Part shown: piece by piece, positions 9,120-18,551 of the stretch | Numbering within the stretch: position 1 is the stretch's first letter | How the letters are laid out: every line of letters begins with the position of its first letter | Origin: Chryseobacterium ureilyticum | GTDB lineage: Bacteria > Bacteroidota > Bacteroidia > Flavobacteriales > Weeksellaceae | Direction of reading: 5' to 3' | NCBI RefSeq assembly: GCF_900156735.1 | Contig: NZ_FTOL01000004.1 | Location: forward strand, 310,001 to 374,000 | Length of the DNA stretch: 64,000 nucleotides | Program-made: the position numbers and the translations under genes | The notes under the pieces: generated by a model | Databases searched by the model: none | Told to the model about the DNA's origin: nothing | Seen by the model: the letters and a program-made list of their open reading frames with translations, nothing else

Positions 9120-11027
9120 ATGAGAAATTACTTAATAGAAGATTTACCACATTATTTTGAAGAATATAAAAAATCTATCAAAAATCCAAAGAAATTCTGG
9201 GATAAGGTAGCAGATCAAAACTTCGTGTGGTACCAGAGATGGAGCAAAGTCGTTAAGTATGACATGAATGAAGCAAAGATCACCTGGTTCAAAAACGCCA
9301 AACTTAACATTACCAAAAACTGCATTGACAGACACCTTACCATAAGAGGAGAAAAAACAGCTATCATTTGGGAACCGAACGATCCGAAAGAAGAAGCACA
9401 ACACATTTCCTACAACGAATTATACACTCGTGTCAACAAAACAGCCAATATTTTACGCGACATGGGAATCGAAAAAGGAGACAGAGTCTGTATTTATCTT
9501 CCTATGATCCCTGAACTGGCAGTTACCATGCTTGCCTGTGCCAAATTAGGAGCTGTACATTCCGTTATTTTTGCAGGATTCTCCGCTTCTGCCGTTTCTT
9601 CAAGAGTTAATGACTGTGAAGCTAAAATGGTTATTACTTCAGATGGAAGTTACAGAGGAAGCAAAGTTTTAGACTTAAAAAGTATTGTTGATGAAGCTTT
9701 AGAAAAAACACCAACCGTTGAAAAAGTTCTTGTTGTAAAGAGAACTCACAACGAAATTAAAATGAAAGAAGGAAGAGACTACTGGCTAGCCGACCTTTAC
9801 GAAAAAGCATCCCCGGATTTCGTTACCGTAATCATGGATTCTGAAGATCCTCTTTTCATCCTTTATACTTCAGGCTCTACAGGAAAACCAAAAGGAATGC
9901 TTCACACCTGTGCCGGATACATGGTTTACACCGCATATACCTTTAAAAACGTATTCAATTATAAAGAAAATGATATTTACTGGTGTACTGCGGACATTGG
10001 ATGGATCACAGGACACTCCTACATTCTTTACGGTCCATTGTTGAATGGTGCTACCACAGTAATCTTCGAAGGTGTACCTACTTATCCTGAGCCGGATCGT
10101 TTCTGGGAAGTTATTGAAAAACATAAAATTACTCAATTCTATACTGCTCCAACCGCAATACGTTCTTTAGCAAAAGAAAGTGCAGAATGGGTAGACAAGC
10201 ACGATCTGAGTTCACTGAAGGTCATCGGATCTGTAGGAGAACCTATCAATGATGAGGCATGGCACTGGTTTAATGATCATGTTGGAAAGAAAAAATGCCC
10301 AATTGTAGATACTTGGTGGCAAACTGAAACCGGAGGAATTATGATCTCTCCTCTTCCGTTTGTTACCCCTACAAAACCAACTTATGCGACATTACCTTTA
10401 CCTGGAATTCAGCCTGTTTTAATGGATGATAAACGCAATGAAATTACAGGAAATCAGGTAACTGGAAACCTATGTATTCGTTTTCCATGGCCAGGAATTG
10501 CAAGAACAATCTGGGGTGATCATCAGAGATATAAAGAAACTTATTTCACAGCCTTTCCAGGTAAGTATTTTACAGGTGACGGAGCTTTAAGAGATGAGGT
10601 GGGTTATTACAGAATTACCGGACGTGTGGATGATGTAATTATTGTTTCTGGACACAATTTAGGAACCGCACCTATTGAAGACAGTATCAACCAACACCCT
10701 GCTGTAGCAGAATCTGCAATCGTAGGATATCCGCATGACATTAAAGGAAATGCTTTGTATGGTTATGTAATGCTTAAAGAAACCGGAGAAAGCCGTGACA
10801 AAGACAACCTTAAGAAAGAGATCAATCAATTGATTTCCGATCAGATTGGTCCTATTGCAAAACTTGACAAGATACATTTCGTTTCAGGGCTTCCGAAGAC
10901 ACGTTCAGGAAAAATTATGCGTAGAATTCTGAGAAAAATTGCAGAAGGAGATTTCAGTAATTTTGGAGACATCAGCACATTATTGAACCCGGAAATTGTA
11001 GAGGAAATTAAAAACGAAAGAATTTAA
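9120..11027 (+). CDS. acs: Acetyl-CoA synthetase (AMP-forming)
   Basis: The 635-residue enzyme converts acetate, ATP and CoA to acetyl-CoA. Evidence is the adenylation loop YTSGSTGKPKGMLHT, WWQTETGG, the YFTGDGALRDEVGYYRITGR hinge region, and Lys598 in TRSGKIMRR. Length is close to the roughly 650 residues of the family. A 174-base AT-rich gap separates it from prpE, so it may have its own promoter, although I see no perfect -7 box there. It closes the acid-uptake block, and a strong terminator follows at 11048. Confidence 0.95.
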   Translation: MRNYLIEDLPHYFEEYKKSIKNPKKFWDKVADQNFVWYQRWSKVVKYDMNEAKITWFKNAKLNITKNCIDRHLTIRGEKTAIIWEPNDPKEEAQHISYNELYTRVNKTANILRDMGIEKGDRVCIYLPMIPELAVTMLACAKLGAVHSVIFAGFSASAVSSRVNDCEAKMVITSDGSYRGSKVLDLKSIVDEALEKTPTVEKVLVVKRTHNEIKMKEGRDYWLADLYEKASPDFVTVIMDSEDPLFILYTSGSTGKPKGMLHTCAGYMVYTAYTFKNVFNYKENDIYWCTADIGWITGHSYILYGPLLNGATTVIFEGVPTYPEPDRFWEVIEKHKITQFYTAPTAIRSLAKESAEWVDKHDLSSLKVIGSVGEPINDEAWHWFNDHVGKKKCPIVDTWWQTETGGIMISPLPFVTPTKPTYATLPLPGIQPVLMDDKRNEITGNQVTGNLCIRFPWPGIARTIWGDHQRYKETYFTAFPGKYFTGDGALRDEVGYYRITGRVDDVIIVSGHNLGTAPIEDSINQHPAVAESAIVGYPHDIKGNALYGYVMLKETGESRDKDNLKKEINQLISDQIGPIAKLDKIHFVSGLPKTRSGKIMRRILRKIAEGDFSNFGDISTLLNPEIVEEIKNERI

Positions 11028-11047
11028 TTAAATAACAAATATTAAAT

Positions 11048-11081
11048 AATAAGACCGTTTCAATTATGAAACGGTCTTATT
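11048..11081 (+). terminator. Intrinsic terminator after acs
   Basis: Perfect 13-base arms at 11048-11060 and 11069-11081 (AATAAGACCGTTT) enclose a small loop that can also pair at its base, with T-rich sequence following. It ends the acs transcript. Confidence 0.85.
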
Positions 11082-11485
11082 TTATTAGCTCATACTTCAT
11101 AAATGTTTTTTTATCTAAAATAATTGGAAAATAAACACAAAGAAATACAACGAAAATTATAAAAAAGTAAGAGTCAATCTAGCAGTAATTAAAATCGGCT
11201 CTATTCGCTAAGTCGGTGTGAGGATTAATTTAGTCAAGTTATAAAAGTAGAGTTAATCAACATCAAAAACCTTCATTTTGCTTTCATTACAGACAACTGA
11301 TAAAACGTAACTGTATCAGAGAAATTATTTAATTAACAAATTTAAACACTCGTTCAATAGACATCCTCAAACATTTTAACATTATATTATAGATGAAATA
11401 TTAATAGATAAATTTTATTGGATAAATACTAAAAAAATAAGAAAATTATTATTAACTTTAATCAGAACTTTAAAACCCATTAATT
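11082..11485. other. Gene-free AT-rich spacer
   Basis: About 400 bases without a credible coding frame. The only signal noted is TAACTTTA at 11453-11460, one base off the -7 consensus and 25 bases before the next start codon, which is a possible promoter for the 121-residue protein. No RNA structure was recognised. Confidence 0.4.
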
Positions 11486-11851
11486 ATGTCAAATATATTA
11501 GCTGGGCTATTTGAGCACCATAGCGATTACAAAAAATTGGAAAATGATCTGGAAAACTCAGGATTCCCAAGTTCAGATTATATTATATACCTTAGCAGTG
11601 ACCCAAACAACGCTCAGTACTTGGCTAGCGTTGCAGTAAAAGACAGTACTCAGGCAGACAGTGCCCGGAGCATTTTTACTCAGAATACTGTTATAAAAAC
11701 TTATTTATTTGAAAATATGAGCATTGATCAGGCTAATTATGATACGATTAAAAAGTACATCGATGCCAGAAACAGGGCGGAAATCCACAACAGCCCAGAC
11801 ATTAAGATTAAAACGTCGAGTGACGGTATGAATTCAGAAGTAAAATTTTAA
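11486..11851 (+). CDS. Small hypothetical protein, stress-protein-like
   Basis: The soluble 121-residue protein has no signal peptide. The first ~75 residues alternate helix and strand (LFEHHSDYKKLENDLENSGF, then a strand ending YLSSDP) in a pattern reminiscent of short ferredoxin-like stress proteins such as the GsiB/YflT type. This resemblance is weak. The tail is polar and probably disordered. It is flanked by a long leader region and its own terminator, so it is a single-gene unit. Function unknown. Confidence 0.65.
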   Translation: MSNILAGLFEHHSDYKKLENDLENSGFPSSDYIIYLSSDPNNAQYLASVAVKDSTQADSARSIFTQNTVIKTYLFENMSIDQANYDTIKKYIDARNRAEIHNSPDIKIKTSSDGMNSEVKF

Positions 11852-11874
11852 ATCAATATAAAATCTAATAACCG

Positions 11875-11897
11875 AATCCGTAGTAACCCTACGGATT
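11875..11897 (+). terminator. Intrinsic terminator
   Basis: Nine-base perfect arms 11875-11883 (AATCCGTAG) and 11889-11897 with a five-base loop, followed by a T run. It ends the 121-residue protein transcript. Confidence 0.8.
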
Positions 11898-11957
11898 TTT
11901 ATGTTTGAAAAAAGTAAAAATTTTCGTATTTTCGTCTAAATATAGGCATCTGCACAA

Positions 11958-14168
11958 ATGAGTTACGATTTAGAACAAGAAAACAAAGAGATCCTTGCCA
12001 GATATAAGGATCTGATTTCTAACACATACAGAACTTTGGATGAGGAAAATAATAAGCTCATCCGAAAAGCATTTGACATTGCGTTGGACGCTCATAAAGA
12101 TCAAAGGAGAAAATCTGGGGAACCTTACATCTATCACCCTATCGCTGTAGCAAAAATTGTAGCGACAGAGATTGGTTTGGGTGCCACTTCCATTGCCTGT
12201 GCACTTTTGCATGACGTCATTGAAGATTCTGATTATACATACGAAGACCTTAAGAAAATCTTCGGAGAGAAAATTGCCAATATCGTGAATGGATTGACAA
12301 AGATATCCATCATGAATCATCAGAATATTTCTGTTCAGTCTGAAAATTACAGAAAGCTGTTGCTTACATTATCTGAAGATTTCAGAGTGATTCTGATCAA
12401 GATTGCAGACCGTCTTCACAATATGAGAACGCTGGAAAGCATGGCTCCGGATAAGCAGAAGAAAATAGCTTCGGAAACGGTGTATATTTACGCTCCCATG
12501 GCTCACCGTCTTGGTTTGTATAATATCAAATCAGAGCTTGAAGATCTTTCTCTAAAGTATAATAATCCTGAAGTTTATAATGAGATCACGGAAAAATTGG
12601 AACTTGCCAAAGAAAGCCGTGAAAGATATATCGAAGAATTCAAAACAGAAGTTTCTGAGAGACTTCGTGAGGAAGGATTAAACTTTAAAATCAAAGGTCG
12701 TGCAAAGGCTATTTCTTCCATTTACAGGAAAATGCTTAAACAGGGGGTTTCCTTTGAAGAAGTTTTTGACAACTACGCGATTAGAATTATTTATAAATCT
12801 GATGCTAAAAATGAAAAATTTCTGGCATGGAAGATCTACTCTATCGTTACCGATGTCTACCACAGTAATCCGTCCAGAATGCGTGACTGGATCACACAAC
12901 CTCGTTCTACAGGATATGAGAGTTTGCATTTAACAGTTTTAGGTCCTGATAAAAAGTGGATTGAAGTACAGATTCGTTCAGAACGTATGGATGAGATCGC
13001 TGAAAAAGGAGTTGCAGCACATTACAAATATAAAGAAGGCTACAAGCAAAGTTCCGATGACCGTAATTTTGAAAAATGGGTTACAGAAATCCGTGAAGTA
13101 CTGGAACAGCAGCAGAATCTTTCTACGTCTGAACTTTTGGATAATATCAAGCTTAATCTTTATTCAAAAGAGGTATTTGTATTTACACCAAAAGGAGAAA
13201 TTAAAATTTTGCCAACCAATGCTACGGCTTTAGACTTTGCCTTCTCCGTTCACTCTGATCTGGGAATGAAATGTTTAGGTGCTAAGATCAATGGAAAATT
13301 GGTTCCGATTTCTTATGTACTGCAGAATGGAGATCAGGTGGATATCTTATCTTCTCAAAATCAAAAACCTAAATCAGACTGGCTGGAATTTGTTGTGACT
13401 TCAAAGGCTAAGTCTAAGATTAAAAGTTACCTGAATTCCCAGAAAAACCAGCTGGTAGAAGAAGGAAAAGAAATTCTACAAAGAAAGCTTCGTCATGCGA
13501 AAATCAATTTCAATGATGAAGAGATTAATAAATTACAGAAGTTCTTTAATCTAAAATCATCACAGGAACTATTTTTAAAATTCCAAAGCAACGAACTGGA
13601 TGTAAGTAGTTTAAGAAAATATATTGAAAGTAAGAATGTATTCAACAATTTACTTTCGAGGTTCAGAAAATCCCCATCTAAAAATGTTCAATTCGAGGAA
13701 TCGAAAGAACAAAATCTCGATATGATCGTCTTTGGAAAAGACGAGGAAAAACTGAACTATACTTATGCAAAATGCTGTACGGTAATTCCTGGAGATAAAA
13801 TCTTCGGATTCATCACTATTTCTGACGGAATTAAAGTTCACAGCGATAACTGCCCGAATGCGATCAACCTTAGAGCACAATATGACTACCGTGTCATTCC
13901 TGCAAAATGGGTAAATGCAGAAAGCTTCAAAAACAGAGTAAAAATTGAAATTGAAGGTCTGGACAGAATGGGTATGATCAATGATATTACCACAGTAATC
14001 AGTGGAAGTATGGGAATGGATATGAAAAGCATGTCCATAGAATCCAATAATGGCGTTTTCACCGGAAACATCAATCTTGAAGTTAAGAATAAAGGTCAGT
14101 TAGAAGAAACCTTTAAAAAACTTAAAAGTATTAATGGAGTCTCAAGGGTGAGACGAGTACAATCATAA
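11958..14168 (+). CDS. rsh: Bifunctional (p)ppGpp synthetase/hydrolase, Rel/SpoT family
   Basis: The 736-residue alarmone enzyme has the full long-RSH order. The HD hydrolase domain has His85-Asp86 in ALLHDVIED. The synthetase domain (about 245-355) contains RDWITQPRSTGYESLH. A TGS domain follows at about 400-462 (FTPKGEIKILPTNATALDFAFSVH), then a conserved Cys-containing region (YAKCCTVIPGD) and a C-terminal ACT domain from about 655. An intact HD site implies hydrolase activity. The gene overlaps nothing, and nhaA begins two bases after its stop, so they are cotranscribed. A near-consensus -7 box (TATTTTCG) lies at 11927-11934. Confidence 0.95.
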   Translation: MSYDLEQENKEILARYKDLISNTYRTLDEENNKLIRKAFDIALDAHKDQRRKSGEPYIYHPIAVAKIVATEIGLGATSIACALLHDVIEDSDYTYEDLKKIFGEKIANIVNGLTKISIMNHQNISVQSENYRKLLLTLSEDFRVILIKIADRLHNMRTLESMAPDKQKKIASETVYIYAPMAHRLGLYNIKSELEDLSLKYNNPEVYNEITEKLELAKESRERYIEEFKTEVSERLREEGLNFKIKGRAKAISSIYRKMLKQGVSFEEVFDNYAIRIIYKSDAKNEKFLAWKIYSIVTDVYHSNPSRMRDWITQPRSTGYESLHLTVLGPDKKWIEVQIRSERMDEIAEKGVAAHYKYKEGYKQSSDDRNFEKWVTEIREVLEQQQNLSTSELLDNIKLNLYSKEVFVFTPKGEIKILPTNATALDFAFSVHSDLGMKCLGAKINGKLVPISYVLQNGDQVDILSSQNQKPKSDWLEFVVTSKAKSKIKSYLNSQKNQLVEEGKEILQRKLRHAKINFNDEEINKLQKFFNLKSSQELFLKFQSNELDVSSLRKYIESKNVFNNLLSRFRKSPSKNVQFEESKEQNLDMIVFGKDEEKLNYTYAKCCTVIPGDKIFGFITISDGIKVHSDNCPNAINLRAQYDYRVIPAKWVNAESFKNRVKIEIEGLDRMGMINDITTVISGSMGMDMKSMSIESNNGVFTGNINLEVKNKGQLEETFKKLKSINGVSRVRRVQS

Positions 14169-14170
14169 AT

Positions 14171-15346
14171 ATGAATTTATCACAATATTTTAAAAATTTT
14201 TTCAACAACAGTCAGGCATCAGGAATTATACTTATTTTCTGTGTGCTTATTTCATTACTTATTGCAAACTCATCAGCCGCAGAAAGCTTTCAGCACTTTT
14301 TGGATAAAGAAGTTGGAACCCATCTGTTTGGGCTTGAATACCCTGTCAGCATCTGGATTAATGATGGTCTGATGGCTGTTTTCTTTCTTTTGGTAGGACT
14401 TGAGATCAAAAGAGAGCTTGTAGAAGGTGAACTTTCATCTTTTAAGAATGCCTCCTTACCTATTTTTGCTGCAGTCGGCGGAATGCTTGTTCCGGCAGTT
14501 ATTTACAGTATTTTCAATGCAGGAACAGAATACAGCAATGGCTGGGGAATTCCTATGGCTACAGATATAGCCTTCTCATTGGCAATTATTTCAATGCTCG
14601 GAAAGAAAATTCCTAATTCTATCAAAATATTTCTGGCTGCATTAGCCATTGTAGATGACTTGGGAGCAATTCTTGTTATTGCAATATTTTATACGGATCA
14701 GATCCATTGGACCTATCTTTTATTATCGTTTGGAGTAACAGCGCTACTGTTTATTTTAAACTTTTTAAAAGTAACCAAAACAATATTTTATATTATTCCA
14801 GGGCTATTTTTATGGTACTTCCTGCATCATTCAGGGATTCATGCAACTATAGCTGGTGTTTTACTTGCGTTTTCCATTCCGACCAATGCATCTAATGTAG
14901 AAATTTCACCATTGGAAAAACTGGAGCATCAGCTTCATATTCCTGTAAGCTTTTTAATCATGCCTATTTTTGCTTTAACGAATACCAACATTACTTTTTC
15001 AAGTGAAATGGTAACTGGAGTTACAAGTACGTTAGGATTAGGTATTATTTTCGGTTTGGTTGTTGGAAAACTGGTTGGAATTAATCTATTCTCTTTAATT
15101 GCCATTAAATTAAAACTCAGTTCATTACCTCAAAACAGTAACTGGACTCAGATGATAGGTGTAGGTTTACTTGCCGGAATTGGATTTACTATGTCTATTT
15201 TCATCGCATTACTTTCCTTTAAAGGCGAAATACTTATCCAGGATGAAGCTAAATTTGCTATTCTTATCGCGTCTTTTATTGCAGCTGTTTTAGGATATAC
15301 GATCTTAAGTTTAAGCTCAAAAGGAAATATTCCTGAAGAAGATTAA
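14171..15346 (+). CDS. nhaA: Na+/H+ antiporter NhaA
   Basis: The 391-residue inner-membrane antiporter exports sodium in exchange for protons. The ion-binding aspartate pair is Asp162-Asp163 in AIVDDLGAILVIA, at almost the same position as in the E. coli protein. PMATDIAFSLAI and GIGFTMSIFIALLSF are further NhaA signatures. Length matches the family. It follows rsh by two bases, an arrangement that links stress signalling and ion homeostasis only by transcription, as far as can be seen. Confidence 0.96.
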   Translation: MNLSQYFKNFFNNSQASGIILIFCVLISLLIANSSAAESFQHFLDKEVGTHLFGLEYPVSIWINDGLMAVFFLLVGLEIKRELVEGELSSFKNASLPIFAAVGGMLVPAVIYSIFNAGTEYSNGWGIPMATDIAFSLAIISMLGKKIPNSIKIFLAALAIVDDLGAILVIAIFYTDQIHWTYLLLSFGVTALLFILNFLKVTKTIFYIIPGLFLWYFLHHSGIHATIAGVLLAFSIPTNASNVEISPLEKLEHQLHIPVSFLIMPIFALTNTNITFSSEMVTGVTSTLGLGIIFGLVVGKLVGINLFSLIAIKLKLSSLPQNSNWTQMIGVGLLAGIGFTMSIFIALLSFKGEILIQDEAKFAILIASFIAAVLGYTILSLSSKGNIPEED

Positions 15347-15396
15347 AGACTTTATGAGACACAAAGAATTCGTAATTTATATCATAACATAAAGAG

Positions 15397-15425
15397 TCGG
15401 GGAATCAATTTTATTGATTCCCCGA
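15397..15425. terminator. Bidirectional terminator between nhaA and yihY
   Basis: Perfect 13-base arms 15397-15409 (TCGGGGAATCAAT) and 15413-15425, with a three-base loop. T-rich sequence follows on the plus strand and A-rich sequence precedes it, so it can serve both convergent genes. Confidence 0.85.
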
Positions 15426-15453
15426 TTTACTTTTTTAACAAGATAGTCTATTA

Positions 15454-16473
15454 TTAAGACTCATCTTTTTTATTATTTTCAAGTTTTCTTTGGTGCTCTT
15501 TGTCACTGTTAAAATCCGGTTCTATGACCTGAGTATGGTATCCAATCGTTTCTTTTTGGATCTCATCTGAAAGCAGCTTCTCTATTCTGAGCTTTCTGAT
15601 CGCCATATTCAATTCGTTTCCAAATAACAGAAGATACACGTTAACATTCACCCAAACCATCAACAGGATCATACTTCCGATGGATCCATAAAGAACGTTA
15701 TAACGGGCAATATCTTTTACGTAAATCGCAAAAATATAGGTAGTAAGTACAAATAATATCGTAGTAAGTACAGCACCTGGAATAGCTTGTCTGAATCTGA
15801 TAATCTTCACTGTACCCAGCCAATAAAATAAGGTCAAAAGAATGAAATAGAACAACGGAAACGATACAAATCCAATAATACTGGAAAGGTTATCTACCAA
15901 CCATGAAACGTCATAAGCGGGTGTGAAAAGCTTCATTACAACCTCTGAATAATAAATTCCGAATAGCGCCAGAAATACAATTGTAATAAATCCTATAGTA
16001 ATAAAGAACGAAAGAATAAACTCCTTTACATCACTCAGTTTTTCTTCTGTATTTTCATTGAATCCATTAATCAAAGAAAAAGTACCATTTGTTGCGAATA
16101 TAAGTGCCAATACAATGGTAAGATTACTGATTCCCTTCATATTCGGGATAATATTGGTTTCAATATATCCTCTCACATCACCTTCCATATTGGATGGAAA
16201 TACATTATGCATCAATACATCAAAGATATAAAACTGCAACTTGTCATAGTGAGGCATATAAGGCAATACGGAAAGAAGGAAGAGAATAAAAGGAAATAAA
16301 CTTATGGTAAAGCTCCATGAAATAGCGGCTGCTTTTCTACCAATTTTCCCTTTGAAAATTCCGGAAATATAAATCTGAAACATCTGCCAAAGCGATATTC
16401 CCAATACAGGAATATGAATGTCATCAAAAAAATCTTGAATCTTCAAAATAAAATTAGGAACCTTTACACCCAT
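15454..16473 (-). CDS. YihY/BrkB family inner-membrane protein
   Basis: The 339-residue protein has about six transmembrane helices with the family features RKAAAISWSFTISLFPFILFL near residue 45 and YGSIGSMILLMVWVNVNVYLLLFGNELN near the C-terminal end of the membrane domain, followed by a charged cytoplasmic tail. The family was once misnamed ribonuclease BN; it is a membrane protein of uncertain function, possibly a transporter. The ATG at 16473 lies 19 bases after a perfect -7 box. Confidence 0.88.
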   Translation of the reverse strand: MGVKVPNFILKIQDFFDDIHIPVLGISLWQMFQIYISGIFKGKIGRKAAAISWSFTISLFPFILFLLSVLPYMPHYDKLQFYIFDVLMHNVFPSNMEGDVRGYIETNIIPNMKGISNLTIVLALIFATNGTFSLINGFNENTEEKLSDVKEFILSFFITIGFITIVFLALFGIYYSEVVMKLFTPAYDVSWLVDNLSSIIGFVSFPLFYFILLTLFYWLGTVKIIRFRQAIPGAVLTTILFVLTTYIFAIYVKDIARYNVLYGSIGSMILLMVWVNVNVYLLLFGNELNMAIRKLRIEKLLSDEIQKETIGYHTQVIEPDFNSDKEHQRKLENNKKDES

Positions 16474-16492
16474 CTATTTGCTTGTCTTTTTA

Positions 16493-16500
16493 CAAAGGTA
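16493..16500 (-). promoter_or_regulatory. -7 promoter box for yihY
   Basis: Reads TACCTTTG on the minus strand, matching TAnnTTTG, 19 bases upstream of the yihY start codon. Confidence 0.6.
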
Positions 16501-16580
16501 GGGGAATTAAATTAAATAGGCAGCAGGTTACGGATGATAGGTAGCAGGGATTGGATGAGAATATTAAACTTTAAAACCCT

Positions 16581-16588
16581 TATCTTTG
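16581..16588 (+). promoter_or_regulatory. -7 promoter box for rlmH
   Basis: TATCTTTG matches TAnnTTTG and ends 19 bases before the rlmH start, predicting a short leader. Confidence 0.65.
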
Positions 16589-16607
16589 CCACCTGAAATT
16601 TTTCACA

Positions 16608-17081
16608 ATGCGAATCAGTTTACTTTGTATCGGCAAAACAGATGACAAGGAAATTACATCCTTGATCAATTATTATCTTAACCGTCTTCCCAAGCACTGG
16701 AATTTTGAAATCACGGAAATTCCTGATGTAAAAAATGCTAAAAATCTATCCCCAGACCTTCTGAAAAAAGAAGAAGCTAAGTTATTCATGAATCACATTG
16801 ATAAAAATGATCTTGTGGTAATTCTTGATGAAAAAGGGAAACAGTTTACCAGCCGTGAATTCTCGCAGAAAATAGATACGTGGATGAATTCTTCTGTGAA
16901 AAAAGTACACATTCTGATTGGAGGAGCTTATGGTTTTTCAGAAGATATGTACAGCAGGGCTAATGAAAAAATGTCGCTATCTAAAATGACATTTACCCAT
17001 CAGATGATCAGATTATTTATCGTTGAACAGCTTTACAGAGCCGATCAGATTTTACAGGGAAAACCGTATCATAACGATTAA
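16608..17081 (+). CDS. rlmH: 23S rRNA (pseudouridine1915-N3)-methyltransferase RlmH
   Basis: The 157-residue SPOUT methyltransferase modifies pseudouridine 1915 in helix 69 of 23S rRNA with SAM. The signature C-terminal half is complete: LIGGAYGF (knot and SAM site), then LSKMTFTHQMIRLFIVEQLYRA and the closing GKPYHND. Length equals the family norm of about 155-160. It is a single-gene unit with its own promoter, divergent from yihY. Confidence 0.96.
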   Translation: MRISLLCIGKTDDKEITSLINYYLNRLPKHWNFEITEIPDVKNAKNLSPDLLKKEEAKLFMNHIDKNDLVVILDEKGKQFTSREFSQKIDTWMNSSVKKVHILIGGAYGFSEDMYSRANEKMSLSKMTFTHQMIRLFIVEQLYRADQILQGKPYHND

Positions 17082-17088
17082 AAATAAA

Positions 17089-17129
17089 TACCACTATCCG
17101 ATTGATTATAAAATCGCAGGATAATGGTA
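17089..17129. terminator. Possible weak terminator between convergent rlmH and trmL
   Basis: Arms 17089-17099 and 17119-17129 pair at 10 of 11 positions around a long loop that can itself pair in part. T-rich sequence follows. Weaker than the other terminators in the window. Confidence 0.45.
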
Positions 17130-17159
17130 ATAGAATAATTTTATTTAAAAAAAGGCAAA

Positions 17160-17615
17160 TTAGTTTTTTAAACTGATTTGTCTTTTTGCTTCACCCACCA
17201 CAAAAGCGACAGAGTTCGCAATATTAAAACTTCGAATAAGTTTAGACATCGGAATGGTTAAATGATTTTCAAACTGATCTAATACTTCTTTACTCAAACC
17301 CACACTTTCTTTTCCGAATACCAACCAATCTCCCTCCTGAAAATTATTTTCAAGATAAGATTTTTCTGCATGGGAACTCATCAGGAAAACGCGCGACGGA
17401 TCTGGAATACTTTTTACCCACTCCTCTACATTGGCATATTCAGTGACATCAAGATGTACCCAATAATCCAATCCGGAACGTTTTAAATTTTTATCATTAA
17501 TTACAAATCCAAACGGATGAATTAAGTGCAACTTACACTCGGTTCCCACACACAATCTTCCGATATTTCCAGTATTATTAGGAATTTCCGGTTCTACAAG
17601 AACAATGTTTAACAT
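17160..17615 (-). CDS. trmL: tRNA (cytidine/uridine-34-2'-O)-methyltransferase TrmL
   Basis: The 151-residue SPOUT enzyme methylates the wobble-base ribose in leucine tRNAs. It has the family opening NIVLVEPEIPNNTGNIGRLC, the middle motif LVFGKESVGLS and the C-terminal knot PMSKLIRSFNIANSVAFVVGEA. E. coli TrmL has 157 residues. It is convergent with rlmH, so two RNA-methylating SPOUT enzymes sit tail to tail. Confidence 0.92.
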   Translation of the reverse strand: MLNIVLVEPEIPNNTGNIGRLCVGTECKLHLIHPFGFVINDKNLKRSGLDYWVHLDVTEYANVEEWVKSIPDPSRVFLMSSHAEKSYLENNFQEGDWLVFGKESVGLSKEVLDQFENHLTIPMSKLIRSFNIANSVAFVVGEAKRQISLKN

Positions 17616-17738
17616 GTCTATTTACTTTACTGAATTAAAAAAACAGCTAAAGTTAACGATTTGTTGCATTCAGCTGCTTTTATGAATGATTAAAATAATG
17701 ACGCTAAGGAAGTAAAATTCCATCTGTCATTATCTATA

Positions 17739-18551
17739 TTATTTCTTGGTACATTTAGAATAATAGTCAGCCAGTATCGCTTTTTCATAGCCTAATACTA
17801 CTGCTTTCTCCAGATTTTCACAAGCTTCTTTAGGTTTCGCAGTATCAAATAAAATCAAAGCTTTCGTCACATAAGATTGGGAAAACTTTGCATCAATAGA
17901 TATAGCTTTATTGATATCCGTAAGAGCTTCTTTATGTTTTTTCATTTTCAGATAAACATCAGCACGCCCGTTGTACAGTAATGATTCCGGTTTCTCGGCA
18001 ATAAGCTGATTATAATCTTTTAAAGCGCCTTCAAGATCACCGCTATTTTTTTTCAGATTTGCCAATCCCGTTTTTGCAAATACATTATCCGGTGCAAAAG
18101 TCAGAATCTGATTGAGGTCTTTAATTGCAAGGTCTTTTTTCCCCTGGCTATCATATATTTTGGAACGGGTAAGATAGAAATCTGGATTTTTATCATCAAT
18201 CTGAAGTCCTTTTTCAATATATTCCAGTGCTTTTGCTTTATTTCCTTTTTGGCTGTGCAATGAGGCAATATTTGCATATACAGGAGCCGATAAAGGATTT
18301 GTTTTTAAAGCTGATTCATAAGATTTAAAGGCAAGCGCTGTTTTCCCCAATCTTCTTTGAACTGTTCCCAGATTATTGTAATATTCGGATTGAAATTTCT
18401 GAATCTGTTCTTTTTCTGCCAGCTTGGAATATTGTTCTTCCGCACATTTATAATCGGCTTTTTTAAAACATTCTTCTGCTTTTATTTTATCCTGAGCGTA
18501 AATGTTTAGCGAAAGTCCAACGGAAACTAAAAGTAATAAAGATTTTTTCAT
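17739..18551 (-). CDS. Secreted tetratricopeptide-repeat protein
   Basis: The 270-residue protein has a signal peptide (MKKSLLLLVSVGLSLNIYA, cleaved near residue 19) followed by about six to seven TPR units, visible as repeated A...Y..AL..NP and A..DLN..L blocks. It ends in a Cys-containing tail (YYSKCTKK). TPR repeats mediate protein contacts; the location is periplasmic or outer-membrane-associated. The start codon overlaps the PAP2 gene stop by four bases, so it is the last gene of the tatA-PAP2-TPR operon. Partner unknown. Confidence 0.85.
   Translation of the reverse strand: MKKSLLLLVSVGLSLNIYAQDKIKAEECFKKADYKCAEEQYSKLAEKEQIQKFQSEYYNNLGTVQRRLGKTALAFKSYESALKTNPLSAPVYANIASLHSQKGNKAKALEYIEKGLQIDDKNPDFYLTRSKIYDSQGKKDLAIKDLNQILTFAPDNVFAKTGLANLKKNSGDLEGALKDYNQLIAEKPESLLYNGRADVYLKMKKHKEALTDINKAISIDAKFSQSYVTKALILFDTAKPKEACENLEKAVVLGYEKAILADYYSKCTKK

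Noticed and set aside
15454..16473. Ribonuclease BN
   Set aside because: The YihY/BrkB family was historically named so in error; the protein is an integral membrane protein.
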